Assembly: GCF_014202315.1 (NCBI RefSeq)
Contig: NZ_JACHGN010000007.1
Coordinates: 256,569-320,568, forward strand
Direction: 5' to 3'
DNA length: 64,000 bases
Source of the DNA: Thermocatellispora tengchongensis
GTDB taxonomy: Bacteria > Actinomycetota > Actinomycetes > Streptosporangiales > Streptosporangiaceae
Shown piece after piece: positions 1-7,911 of the stretch. Each line of letters begins with the position of its first letter. The stretch's first letter is position 1. The position numbers and the translations under genes are program-made. The notes under the pieces were generated by a model. The model did no database searches. It was not told the DNA's origin and saw only the letters and a program-made list of their open reading frames with translations.

Positions 1-322
1 CGCCGGTGGCGGCGGCCAGCACCAGCACGTCCACGCCGCCGTCGCGGAAGCCGCGCATGGCGGCGCGGGCTATGGCCCGCGGCTCGTCGCCGGGCTCGTG
101 CAGCGCGATGGGGGTGAAGCCGCCGATGCCGCGCAGGCCGTACTGGGCGAGCAGGGCCGCGCGCCGCTCGGGCGAGGGCGGCAGCCAGCCGGGCGGGCCC
201 AGCTCGGTGGCCTCCAGCCCCAGCTCCCGCATCTCGGCCAGCACCCGCTCGCGGTCGAGCTGCACGCCCCAGCCGGGCACCTCGCACACGCCCCACGAGA
301 TCGGCGCACCCGCGATTCTCAT
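1..322 (-). CDS. Sugar phosphate isomerase/epimerase-like TIM-barrel protein (IolE-like), partial
   Basis: Only the N-terminal 107 residues are in the window; the gene runs off the left edge. The start ATG (322-320) follows a GAGGAAAGCGGAG ribosome-binding stretch. The protein opens with MRIAGAPISWGVCEVPGWG and continues with a strand/helix pattern typical of xylose-isomerase-like TIM barrels. This opening is characteristic of actinobacterial proteins annotated as inosose dehydratase (IolE) or IolE-like isomerases. The gene lies 31 bp downstream of an IolG-like dehydrogenase on the same strand, which supports an inositol or related polyol pathway. The metal-binding residues lie outside the window, so the exact reaction cannot be fixed. 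Confidence 0.75.
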   Translation of the reverse strand, partial: MRIAGAPISWGVCEVPGWGVQLDRERVLAEMRELGLEATELGPPGWLPPSPERRAALLAQYGLRGIGGFTPIALHEPGDEPRAIARAAMRGFRDGGVDVLVLAAATG

Positions 323-353
323 CTCCGCTTTCCTCCCTCGTGTCGGCGCACGC

Positions 354-1346
354 TCACTCCCCCGGCCGCTCGACCGGCACCGGACGCCCCTCGCGGCGGG
401 ACCGTTCGGCGGCCTCCGCCACCATCAGCGCCGCCAGCGCGTCCTCGATCGAGCACGGGCTCTCCCCCTCCCCCCGGACGGCGCGCAGGAACGCGGCCAG
501 CTCGGCCTCGTACGCGGCGCGGAAGCGGGTGACGAAGTCGGGCCAGGGCTCGCCGGGCGGCTGGAGGCCCTCGGCGCTGGTCAGCGGTGCCCGCGGGCCG
601 AGCCCGACGACCTGCGTGCGCCTGGTGCCCGCCAGCTCCATGCGCACGTCGTAGCCGGCGCCGTTGTAGCGGGAGCCCTGCACGGTGACCAGCGTGCCGT
701 CGTCCAGGGTGAGCAGCGCGGCGCTGGTGTCCACGTCCCCGGCCGCGGCGAAGAACGCCTCGCCGCGGTTGGCGCCGGTGGCGTACACGGTGGCGACCTC
801 GCGGCCGGTCACCCAGCGCAGGATGTCGAAGTCGTGGATGTGGCAGTCGCGGTAGATGCCGCCCGACAGCGGGATGTAGCCCGGCGCGGGCGGGCGGGGG
901 TCGGCGGTGATCAGGTGGACGCGGTGCAGCGTGCCCAGCTCCCCGGCGTGCAGGGCGGCGCGGGCGGCGGCGTAGCCGGGGTCGAAGCGGCGCTGGAACC
1001 CGATGTGGACCAGGGTCCCGGCCTTGGCGGCCGTGTCGCGCACCTGAAGGGTCTCCTCCAGCGTGGACGCGACCGGCTTCTCGCAGAAGGCGGGCAGCCC
1101 GGCCTCGCAGGCGCGGGTGAGCAGGTCGGCATGGGTCGTGGTCGGCGTCGCGATCACCACGGCGTCGGCCTGGAACGCGTCGCCCACCGCGACCCGGGCG
1201 CCGCCCGCGGCCAGGCGCGCGGCGACCTCCTCCGCCCGCCCGGCGTCCTCGTCGGCGACGACCAGCTCGCTCACCATGGGATCGGCGGCCAGCGTCGCGG
1301 CGTGGAACGCCCCGATGCGGCCGAGCCCGAGCAGACCCACGCGCAT
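354..1346 (-). CDS. Gfo/Idh/MocA-family oxidoreductase, probable inositol 2-dehydrogenase
   Basis: This 330-residue NAD(P)-dependent dehydrogenase begins MRVGLLGLGRIGAFHAA, a Rossmann motif (GLGRIG) at residues 7-12. The EKPVAST segment, which carries the catalytic lysine of the Gfo/Idh/MocA family, lies near residue 90. The C-terminal two thirds form the usual alpha/beta substrate domain with a GIYRDCHIHDFD stretch holding the conserved Asp/His. IolG oxidises myo-inositol to scyllo-inosose; that substrate is inferred from resemblance and from the IolE-like neighbour 31 bp downstream. The start ATG follows a GGAGG at 5-nt spacing. A perfect 14-bp palindrome lies upstream at 1409-1422. Related family members act on other sugars, so substrate confidence is moderate. 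Confidence 0.8.
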   Translation of the reverse strand: MRVGLLGLGRIGAFHAATLAADPMVSELVVADEDAGRAEEVAARLAAGGARVAVGDAFQADAVVIATPTTTHADLLTRACEAGLPAFCEKPVASTLEETLQVRDTAAKAGTLVHIGFQRRFDPGYAAARAALHAGELGTLHRVHLITADPRPPAPGYIPLSGGIYRDCHIHDFDILRWVTGREVATVYATGANRGEAFFAAAGDVDTSAALLTLDDGTLVTVQGSRYNGAGYDVRMELAGTRRTQVVGLGPRAPLTSAEGLQPPGEPWPDFVTRFRAAYEAELAAFLRAVRGEGESPCSIEDALAALMVAEAAERSRREGRPVPVERPGE

Positions 1347-1408
1347 GTGGCCTCCAGGATCGGTGTCGGACTTCCAGTTCTAGGCGACGCCCGACCGCTC
1401 GTCAAGAT

Positions 1409-1422
1409 TATGTCCTGACATA
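1409..1422. promoter_or_regulatory. Palindromic operator candidate upstream of the IolG-like operon
   Basis: TATGTC-CT-GACATA is a perfect palindrome about 62 bp upstream of the dehydrogenase start and just past the stop codon of the convergent-side MocR gene. Its TGTC-N2-GACA core resembles sites used by GntR- or LacI-family regulators. The regulator is not in this window; the site is seen, the role inferred. Confidence 0.45.
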
Positions 1423-1433
1423 TGGATGAACTA

Positions 1434-2813
1434 TCAAGCCTGCCGTAACGCCGTGACCAGGGCGCGGACCGCCGCTTCGGCCTGGTGCGGCGCGAGCCGG
1501 GCGAACCCGGCCGCCACCGCGGGCGGCCCCGGAGCCGTGCGCATCGGGGCCACCGGGGCGACCGGCATCCCCGCGCCCTCGGCCGCGGCGGCGAACGTCT
1601 CCTCGTCCCAGCCGTCCGGGAGCTCCAGGAACACGTGCAGCCCGGCGGACACCCCGCGCACCACCACCTCGGGCAGGTGCCGGGCCAGCGCCTCCACCAG
1701 GGCGTCCCGGCGGCGCCGGTACTCCCTGCGCATCCGGCGCAGGTGCCGGTCGTACCAGCCGGTCCTGATCAGGTGGGCCAGGGCGTACTGCTCGATGACC
1801 GGGGAGCCCAGGTCCAGCTTGCCGCGCGCCACGCGTACGGCCTCGGCCAGGGCCGGGGGCGCGACCACCCAGCCCAGCCGCAGCCCCGGCACCAGCGGCT
1901 TGCTCACCGAGCCCGACAGCACCACCCGGTCGGGCGCGAGGCCCTGCAGGCAGCCCACCGGGTCGCGGTCGAAGCGGAACTCGGCGTCGTAGTCGTCCTC
2001 CAGGATCATCGCCCCCGCCTCGGCCGCCCACGCGGCCAGCGCGGCGCGCCTGCGCGGCGAGAGCACCACACCGGTCGGGAACTGGTGCGCCGGGGTGAGC
2101 AGCACCGCCTCGGCCCCGCTCGCGGCCAGCGCCCGCACGTCCACGCCCTCGGTGTCCACCGGCACCGCGACCGGCTCCGCGCCGGCCGCGCGCAGCAGGG
2201 GGAGCTGCCGCACGCTGGTCGGGTCCTCCACCGCCAGCCTGATCCGCCCCGCCGGCCCGCACAGCACGCGCAGCGTCAGGCTGAGGCCCTGGGCGACGCC
2301 GCCGACGATCACCACGTTGTCCGGGGTCACGTCGGCGGCGCGCACCCGGCGCAGGTAGGCGGCCAGTTCCTCGCGCAGCTCGGCCACGCCGCCCGGGTCG
2401 GCGTAGTCCAGGGCCTCGCTGGGCATGGTGGCCAGCGCGTGCTTGAGCGCGGCCAGCCAGCGCTCGCGCGGGAAGGCCGCCAGGTCGGGCGTGGTGGGCC
2501 TGATCCCGTAGTACGGCGTGACGCGGCCGGGCCGGCGGGCGGGGCCGGGCGCGCGGGCCACACCCTCCGCCACGACCGTGCCCGCGCCCACGCGCGAGAC
2601 CAGGAAACCCTCCGCGACCAGCCGCTCGTACGCCTCCACGACCACCCCGCGCGACACCCCGAGGTCCCGGGCCAGCTCCCTGGTCGCGGGCAGCCTGGCC
2701 CCGGCGGGCAGCCGGCCGGAGCGGATCGCGGCGCGCAGCTCGTCGGCGAGCCTGGCGGTGATGCCGCCGGACGCGTTCGTGCCGAGATCGAGGTTGAGGT
2801 GCAGGTCCGCCAA
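1434..2813 (-). CDS. MocR/PdxR-family transcriptional regulator (GntR wHTH fused to PLP aminotransferase fold)
   Basis: The product is about 459 residues when started at the TTG at 2813, which has GAGG 5 nt upstream; longer in-frame starts reach 2948 but run across the divergent promoter. Residues ~15-80 form a GntR-type winged helix (LPATRELARDLGVSRG, then VVVEAYERLVAEGF). The rest is a fold-type I aminotransferase domain with the PLP lysine at about K305 in GSVSKPLVPGLRLG. MocR proteins use PLP or an amino compound as effector and often control a divergent transporter or PLP-related gene. Here the divergent neighbour is an EamA-type exporter starting 69 bp away. The target is presumably that exporter plus autoregulation. 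Confidence 0.85.
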   Translation of the reverse strand: MADLHLNLDLGTNASGGITARLADELRAAIRSGRLPAGARLPATRELARDLGVSRGVVVEAYERLVAEGFLVSRVGAGTVVAEGVARAPGPARRPGRVTPYYGIRPTTPDLAAFPRERWLAALKHALATMPSEALDYADPGGVAELREELAAYLRRVRAADVTPDNVVIVGGVAQGLSLTLRVLCGPAGRIRLAVEDPTSVRQLPLLRAAGAEPVAVPVDTEGVDVRALAASGAEAVLLTPAHQFPTGVVLSPRRRAALAAWAAEAGAMILEDDYDAEFRFDRDPVGCLQGLAPDRVVLSGSVSKPLVPGLRLGWVVAPPALAEAVRVARGKLDLGSPVIEQYALAHLIRTGWYDRHLRRMRREYRRRRDALVEALARHLPEVVVRGVSAGLHVFLELPDGWDEETFAAAAEGAGMPVAPVAPMRTAPGPPAVAAGFARLAPHQAEAAVRALVTALRQA

Positions 2814-2844
2814 TTGGTCCTCGATTCCTGTGGGCGATTGGACC
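2813..2844. promoter_or_regulatory. Direct-repeat operator candidate in the MocR/EamA divergon
   Basis: ATTGGTCC (2813-2820) is repeated as ATTGGACC (2837-2844), a 24-bp period, and a CCAAT on the opposite strand follows at 2856-2860. Directly repeated boxes about two helical turns apart are the usual operator form of MocR regulators. The repeat overlaps the assigned TTG start of the regulator, consistent with autorepression. Confidence 0.5.
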
Positions 2845-2867
2845 CGTCCGCAGTGCCAATTGCTTCC

Positions 2868-2873
2868 TAGCAT
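2868..2873 (+). promoter_or_regulatory. -10 element, probable leaderless start for the EamA gene
   Basis: TAGCAT lies 8 nt before the ATG at 2882, so transcription would begin at or next to the start codon. No ribosome-binding site precedes that ATG. Confidence 0.45.
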
Positions 2874-2881
2874 GCGGGGAC

Positions 2882-3841
2882 ATGAGGAGAAATGCGAGAC
2901 CTGGCGGCATCGCGATGGCCGCGTCCGCGATGTTCCTGGTCGGCACACTGGCCGGAGTGTCCGGGCTCATCCAGGACTATCCGGTGTACGGCGGCCAGGC
3001 GGTGCGGTACGCGGTGGCGGCCGTGATCCTGCTCGTCACCGCCCGGGTGCTCGGCCTGCGGTTCGTCCGGCTCACGGCCCGCGAGGGGGCGCTGCTGACC
3101 GCGCTCACGCTCCTCGGCCTGGTCGCGTTCAACGTGTGCGTGATCGAGGCCACCCGGCACGCCGGCCCGTCGCTGGCGGGCACGGTGCTGGCCACGGTGC
3201 CGCTCGCCCTGGCCCTGCTCGGCGGGCGGCGCCCGGCCCCGCTGGTCGTCGCCGGGGCCGTGATCGTGGTCGCCGGGGCCACGCTGGCGACCGGCCTGGG
3301 CAGCGGCAACCTCCCGGGCCTGCTGTGGTCGCTGGGCGCGCTGGCCTGTGAGGTCTCCTTCTCGCTGCTGGCGCTCCCGCTGCTGCCCAAGCTGGGGGCC
3401 GTACGCGTGTCGGCGTACACGACGGCGCTGGCGGTGCCGCTCCTCGCGGCGCTCGCGCTGCTGCTGGACGGCGCGGAGGCCCTGCGCGTGCCGACGGCGC
3501 CCGAGGCGCTGGGGCTGGCGTACCTGTCGCTGATCGTCACCACGATCGCGTTCTTCATGTGGTACAGCGCGCTGCCCCGGCTCGGCGCGGACGTGGCCGG
3601 GCTGTTCGCCGGCCTGATCCCGGTCGGCGCGATCACCACCGGCGTCGTCCTCGGCCTGGCCACCCCCACCGCCGCCGACCTCGCGGGAGCGGGCCTGGTG
3701 ATCGCGGGCATCCTCACCGGCCTGTACGGCGGGCGTGCGCGCAAGTCGTACCCTCTAGGGGACGAAAGCGAGGAACGATGCCCGAGTTCGACTACACCGA
3801 TCTTCTCCCGCTGGGCGCCGACGACACGGAGTACCGGCTGA
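2882..3841 (+). CDS. EamA/DMT-family membrane transporter
   Basis: The 319-residue membrane protein has about ten hydrophobic segments arranged as two repeats, residues ~11-150 and ~160-290. This is the two-EamA architecture of drug/metabolite exporters such as RhaT/YdcZ-type permeases. Characteristic stretches are [18 protein letters not shown] and [18 protein letters not shown]. It is divergent from the MocR regulator, which probably controls it. The reading frame does not stop at the end of the last helix (near [10 protein letters not shown]) but runs 64 nt into the next gene, adding a hydrophilic tail. That overlap is unusual and the tail is probably not functionally constrained. The substrate is unknown; amino acids or vitamin B6-type compounds are the usual guess for this pairing. 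Confidence 0.85.
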   Translation: MRRNARPGGIAMAASAMFLVGTLAGVSGLIQDYPVYGGQAVRYAVAAVILLVTARVLGLRFVRLTAREGALLTALTLLGLVAFNVCVIEATRHAGPSLAGTVLATVPLALALLGGRRPAPLVVAGAVIVVAGATLATGLGSGNLPGLLWSLGALACEVSFSLLALPLLPKLGAVRVSAYTTALAVPLLAALALLLDGAEALRVPTAPEALGLAYLSLIVTTIAFFMWYSALPRLGADVAGLFAGLIPVGAITTGVVLGLATPTAADLAGAGLVIAGILTGLYGGRARKSYPLGDESEERCPSSTTPIFSRWAPTTRSTG

Positions 3842-5439
3842 TCACGGCGGAGGGGGTGCGGAAGGTCGAGGCGGCCGGGCGGAGCTTCCTGGAGGTGGAG
3901 CCGGAGGCGCTGCGGCTGCTCACCGAGACCGCGATCCACGACATCTCCCACTATCTCCGCTCATCGCACCTTGCCCAGCTCCGCCGGATCATCGACGACC
4001 CCGAGGCCAGCGGCAACGACCGGTTCGTGGCGCTCGACCTGCTGAAGAACGCGGGCATCAGCGCGGGCGGCGTACTGCCGATGTGCCAGGACACCGGCAC
4101 CGCGATCGTGATGGGCAAGCGGGGCCGCCACGTGCTGACCGACGGCCGCGACGCCGAGCACATCTCCCGCGGCGTCTACGACGCCTACACCCGGCTCAAC
4201 CTGCGTTACTCCCAGATGGCCCCGCTCACCATGTGGGAGGAGAAGAACACCGGCACCAACCTGCCGGCCCAGATCGAGCTGTACGCCGAGGACCCGCACG
4301 GCCACCCCGACGAGTACAAGCTGCTGTTCATGGCCAAGGGCGGCGGCAGCGCCAACAAGTCCTTCCTGTACCAGGAGACCAAGGCGGTGCTCAACGAGAA
4401 GCGCATGCTGGCCTTCCTGGAGGAGAAGATCCGCTCCCTGGGCACCGCGGCCTGCCCGCCGTACCACCTGGCGGTCGTCGTCGGCGGCACCAGCGCCGAG
4501 TTCGCGCTCAAGACCGCCAAGTACGCCTCCGCGCGCTACCTCGACTCGATCCCCACCGAGGGCTCCACCAGCGGCCACGGCTTCCGTGACCTGGAGCTGG
4601 AGAAGAAGGTCTTCGAGCTGACCCAGCGGCTCGGCATCGGCGCGCAGTTCGGCGGCAAGTACTTCTGCCACGACGTCCGCGTGATCCGCCTGCCCCGGCA
4701 CGGCGCGTCCTGCCCGGTGGCCATCGCGGTCTCGTGCAGCGCCGACCGCCAGGCCCTCGCCAAGATCACCCCCGAGGGCGTGTTCCTGGAGAAGCTGGAG
4801 ACCGACCCGGCCCGCTTCCTGCCCGAGACCACCGACGAGCACCTCTCCGACGACGTCGTCAGGATCGACCTCAACCGCCCGATGCCCGAGATCCTCGCCG
4901 AGCTGACCAAGTACCCGGTCAAGACCCGCCTGTCCCTGACCGGCCCGCTCGTCGTGGCCCGCGACATCGCCCACGCCAAGATCGCCGAACGCCTCGACGC
5001 GGGCGAGCCCATGCCCGCCTACCTCAAGGACCACGCCGTCTACTACGCCGGCCCCGCCAAGACCCCCGCCGGCTACGCCTCCGGCTCCTTCGGCCCCACC
5101 ACCGCCGGCCGCATGGACTCCTACGTCGAGAAGTTCCAGGCCGCGGGCGGCTCCCTGGTGATGCTCGCGAAGGGCAACCGCTCCAAGCAGGTCACCGACG
5201 CCTGCGCCAAGCACGGCGGCTTCTACCTCGGCTCCATCGGCGGCCCCGCCGCCCGCCTGGCCCAGGACTGCATCAAGAAGGTGGAGGTCCTGGAGTACCC
5301 GGAACTCGGCATGGAAGCCGTCTGGAAGATCGAGGTAGAGGACTTCCCCGCCTTCATCGTCGTAGACGACAAGGGCAACGACTTCTTCCAGGACACCACC
5401 GGCCCCGTCCTGACGATCGGCCGCCGCCCCACCCCCTGA
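3778..5439 (+). CDS. Class I (iron-sulfur) fumarate hydratase
   Basis: The 553-residue enzyme interconverts fumarate and L-malate in the TCA cycle using a [4Fe-4S] cluster. Alpha and beta domains are fused, as in E. coli FumA/FumB. Candidate cluster cysteines are C103 (PMCQDTGT), C226 (TAACPPYH) and C320 (VSCSADRQ), with spacing close to the E. coli enzyme. The C-terminal domain carries [11 protein letters not shown] and the final [18 protein letters not shown] motif. The ATG at 3778 has GAGGAA 3 nt upstream; the frame stays open upstream but that part belongs to the transporter. A strong hairpin follows at 5456-5489. An oxygen-stable class II fumarase is encoded only 4.5 kb away. Confidence 0.93.
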   Translation: MPEFDYTDLLPLGADDTEYRLITAEGVRKVEAAGRSFLEVEPEALRLLTETAIHDISHYLRSSHLAQLRRIIDDPEASGNDRFVALDLLKNAGISAGGVLPMCQDTGTAIVMGKRGRHVLTDGRDAEHISRGVYDAYTRLNLRYSQMAPLTMWEEKNTGTNLPAQIELYAEDPHGHPDEYKLLFMAKGGGSANKSFLYQETKAVLNEKRMLAFLEEKIRSLGTAACPPYHLAVVVGGTSAEFALKTAKYASARYLDSIPTEGSTSGHGFRDLELEKKVFELTQRLGIGAQFGGKYFCHDVRVIRLPRHGASCPVAIAVSCSADRQALAKITPEGVFLEKLETDPARFLPETTDEHLSDDVVRIDLNRPMPEILAELTKYPVKTRLSLTGPLVVARDIAHAKIAERLDAGEPMPAYLKDHAVYYAGPAKTPAGYASGSFGPTTAGRMDSYVEKFQAAGGSLVMLAKGNRSKQVTDACAKHGGFYLGSIGGPAARLAQDCIKKVEVLEYPELGMEAVWKIEVEDFPAFIVVDDKGNDFFQDTTGPVLTIGRRPTP

Positions 5440-5455
5440 CCCCCCAGGTCACCCT

Positions 5456-5489
5456 CGGTCCACACAGGGCCCGCGCCCTGTGTGGACCG
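5456..5489 (+). terminator. Hairpin terminator after class I fumarase
   Basis: A perfect 15-bp stem (CGGTCCACACAGGGC, 5456-5470, with its complement at 5475-5489) closes on a 4-nt CCGC loop, 16 nt after the stop codon. There is no T-tract, as is common for actinobacterial terminators. Confidence 0.8.
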
Positions 5490-5536
5490 CGCATGGGCTC
5501 CCCCGCCGGGACGTCAGGACCTCACGGCCGAGGGCT

Positions 5537-6223
5537 CGCGCCGTGGAGGCGCCGGGCACATGCCACGGACGGCCCCGGCCGGCGGCGCGTGCGTGCCGGG
5601 TGAGCAGCGGGCTGGGAGGCATGTGGCGCGGCGTCGCGACAGAGGGGACGCCCCGGGACGGGCGTCCGGCTCGACGCCTATCCGCCGCCACGCCCCCCGC
5701 GCGACACCCACCGCACTGCACCACGCTCCGCGACACGCCTCAGACGCCCTACGAGCCGCGATCCTCAGGCGCCCCACCACCGCCCTCCCCCGGCCCAGTG
5801 GGCCCCACCCAGCGGAGCCCCCAAGCCCATCTGGACGCCGCGCACACAGCCCCCACCCCCGCACGGCCACCTCGCTCGGTGGGGTGGCGTGTGGGGGTGA
5901 GGGCTACGTCCGGCGCCCGATGGACCTGCGGGCCATCCCCTGGATGGGGGCGACCAGGCCGGGGGGAGGTGAGGTGGTGTCGCGGCGCCGGGGGCTCGCG
6001 CGCCTCCCGGTGCGCACGGCGTCTGGCGAGGTCGCGGCGTCGTGGCTGGGGGCGGTGTCACGCCGTGGCGGCGGATGGGGCGTCGATCCGGACACCCGCC
6101 CCCGGGGCCCTGCCTATCGCGACGCCCCGCGCATGCCCCCGGTCCACTGCGACACCCGCACCCGCACCCGCGCGTCGTCCGCCGGGGCCTGCCATGGCAT
6201 GTGCCTGGCGCCTCCACTTGCGC
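5537..6223. repeat. ~690-bp imperfect palindrome (quasi-inverted repeat) in a gene-free region
   Basis: The two halves of this segment are imperfect reverse complements centred near 5877. The outer arms match at 33 of 37 positions (5542-5578 against about 6182-6218). GTCCGGCTCGACGCC at 5663-5677 matches the reverse complement of 6079-6093 at 14 of 15. The centre is a GC-rich hairpin with CACCCCC (5854-5860) opposite GGGGGTG (5893-5899). Similarity continues, with small indels, between arms and centre. ORFs in all frames here are GC artefacts and mirror each other, so no gene is called. The function is unknown; a structured RNA, an old inverted duplication or a non-autonomous element are possible. 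From 6224 to about 6740 I see no gene. Confidence 0.75.
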
Positions 6224-6740
6224 GAGACCCCGGCACCCCGACGGGATGTCCCTCGCGCGCCGCCCATCATCCCGCGCTGCGACGCGCGTCGCGGGTGTTG
6301 GGTGGAAAGTGGGGTGGTGTCGCCGCCTGGGCGCTCCCCGCCCGCAGGTCGCCCCAGCGGGCTATGGCCACGCTCGGGAGGAGACAGCCGGAGAGCAACA
6401 GGCTCCGGCACCCCGCCCCACCCCACTTCACCGAAGATCCACCGTCCCCGGACACTCCCCGGCCCCGTCCGCAGCCTTCTGTAGGGGGCTGATGGCGGGG
6501 GGAACCGGGGATCGGGGGTGTCTGGAGGTCGTCGGGGGTGTGATCTCGCGGAAGTTGGGGCTCCTGGGCCTCGTGGCCCCGGCGGGGGCGGTCTGTAGGG
6601 CGGTGAGCTGGGCGAACACGTTCACCACAGCTTTCGGACAGGGGCTGGTGACGGGGGCTGACCGGGCGGATGACTGGGCCTGACAGAAGAACTCAACAAA
6701 TATTCGGCCCTGTCTCTACAGGTCGCATTACGCAAATCGG

Positions 6741-6746
6741 TAAGCT
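6741..6746 (+). promoter_or_regulatory. -10 element for the first Ser/Thr kinase (leaderless)
   Basis: TAAGCT is followed by exactly 7 nt and then the ATG at 6754, and no ribosome-binding site is present. This is the spacing expected if transcription starts on the start codon. Confidence 0.65.
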
Positions 6747-6753
6747 GCCACCC

Positions 6754-7887
6754 ATGCGTGCGCCCTCCGGTTACCTTCTCGCGGCGCGCTACCGGCTTGC
6801 GGAGCCGGTCGGTCGCGGCGGCATGGGGACCGTTTGGCGAGCGCGCGATGAGCTTCTGGGGCGTGAGGTGGCGGTGAAGGAGGTCCGCCTGCCTCTGGTT
6901 CTGGATGAGGATCTGCGGGCCGAGCTGTGTGCCAGGACCGAGCGCGAGGGCCGGGCGACGGCCATGGTCGCGCATCCGTCGGTGATCACGGTGTTCGATG
7001 TGGTGACCGAGGACGACCGGCCGTGGATCGTGATGGAGCTGCTGCAGGCGCGGTCGCTGGAGCAGCTCATCCGGGAGAAGGGGCCGCTGCCGCCGCGCAA
7101 GGCGGCCGAGATCGGGCGGCAGGTGCTCGGCGCGCTGCGCGCCGTGCACGCCAAGGGCATCCTGCACCGCGACGTCAAGCCGAGCAACGTGCTGGTGACC
7201 GAGGACCGGGCGGTGCTGACCGACTTCGGGCTGGCCGCGCTCGAAGGCGACGCCTCGATCACGCAGGCGGGCATCGTGCTCGGCTCGGCGGGCTACATCG
7301 CGCCCGAGCGGGTGCTCGGCGCCAAGGCCAGCCCGGCGGCCGACCTGTGGGCGCTCGGCGCCACGCTCTACACGGCGGTCGAGGGCAAGGGGCTGCACGG
7401 GCGGCGCACCGCCGCCGCGGCGCTGGCCGCGCTCACCAGTGGCGAGCCGATCCCGATGGAGCGGGCGGGCCCGCTGGCCCCGATCCTGGTCGGGCTGCTG
7501 CGGATCGACCCGACGACCCGGCTCGACGCGGCGCGGGCCTCGCTGATGCTGGCCCGCGTGGCGGCCGGCGGCTCGGCCGAGGAGCCGCTGGGGCAGGCGG
7601 CACGCAAGTCCGTACGCAGCGGCCCCCCGATCGCCGTCCCCGCGTTCACCCGCCGTCCCACGCACCGCGGCATGCACCGGGCGGAGTCCCGGCCCGCCGT
7701 GCCGCGTCAAATCCCGCACACACCGCAGCCCCCACGCCGTACGGCGGAGGGACTGCACCGCAAACCCCCTGTGCCCCGGCCGTCCAGCAGATCATTGGTG
7801 CTGCAAATGGCAATCATGTTGCGCTCTGTCCTGCCCCGACGGTTTTGGCCCCGAGACCTTCGCAAGCGAGGCGAAAGCGATTCTTAA
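6754..7887 (+). CDS. Pkn-type serine/threonine protein kinase (soluble form)
   Basis: The 377-residue protein has a complete Hanks-type kinase domain at residues ~13-265. It shows the glycine loop GRGGMGTVW (20-28), ATP-anchoring K42 in VAVKEV, catalytic loop HRDVKPSN with D140, the DFG motif at 157-159 and APER. The ~110-residue C-terminal tail is basic and proline-rich with no membrane helix or sensor domain, so it is probably cytosolic. Its domain is closely similar to that of the next gene, sharing GREVAVKE and PLPPR stretches at identical positions, so the pair looks like a tandem duplication. A longer in-frame start exists at 6670, but the 6754 start sits 7 nt behind a -10 box. Substrates are unknown. 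Confidence 0.88.
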   Translation: MRAPSGYLLAARYRLAEPVGRGGMGTVWRARDELLGREVAVKEVRLPLVLDEDLRAELCARTEREGRATAMVAHPSVITVFDVVTEDDRPWIVMELLQARSLEQLIREKGPLPPRKAAEIGRQVLGALRAVHAKGILHRDVKPSNVLVTEDRAVLTDFGLAALEGDASITQAGIVLGSAGYIAPERVLGAKASPAADLWALGATLYTAVEGKGLHGRRTAAAALAALTSGEPIPMERAGPLAPILVGLLRIDPTTRLDAARASLMLARVAAGGSAEEPLGQAARKSVRSGPPIAVPAFTRRPTHRGMHRAESRPAVPRQIPHTPQPPRRTAEGLHRKPPVPRPSSRSLVLQMAIMLRSVLPRRFWPRDLRKRGESDS

Positions 7888-7898
7888 CTCAGAATCGC

Positions 7899-7904
7899 TA
7901 TCTT
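7899..7904 (+). promoter_or_regulatory. -10 element for the second Ser/Thr kinase (leaderless)
   Basis: TATCTT is followed by 7 nt and the ATG at 7912, inside a locally AT-rich 24-bp gap after the first kinase. The second kinase therefore appears to have its own promoter. Confidence 0.6.
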
Positions 7905-7911
7905 CTATCTC

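Noticed and set aside
5449-6492. Several overlapping 60-336-residue ORFs on both strands
   Set aside because: They follow the palindrome symmetry, have no ribosome-binding sites and no domain-like pattern.
7680-7887. Frameshift at the 3' end of the first kinase
   Set aside because: The tail is atypical but the frame is continuous after a complete kinase domain, and the next gene has its own promoter and start.
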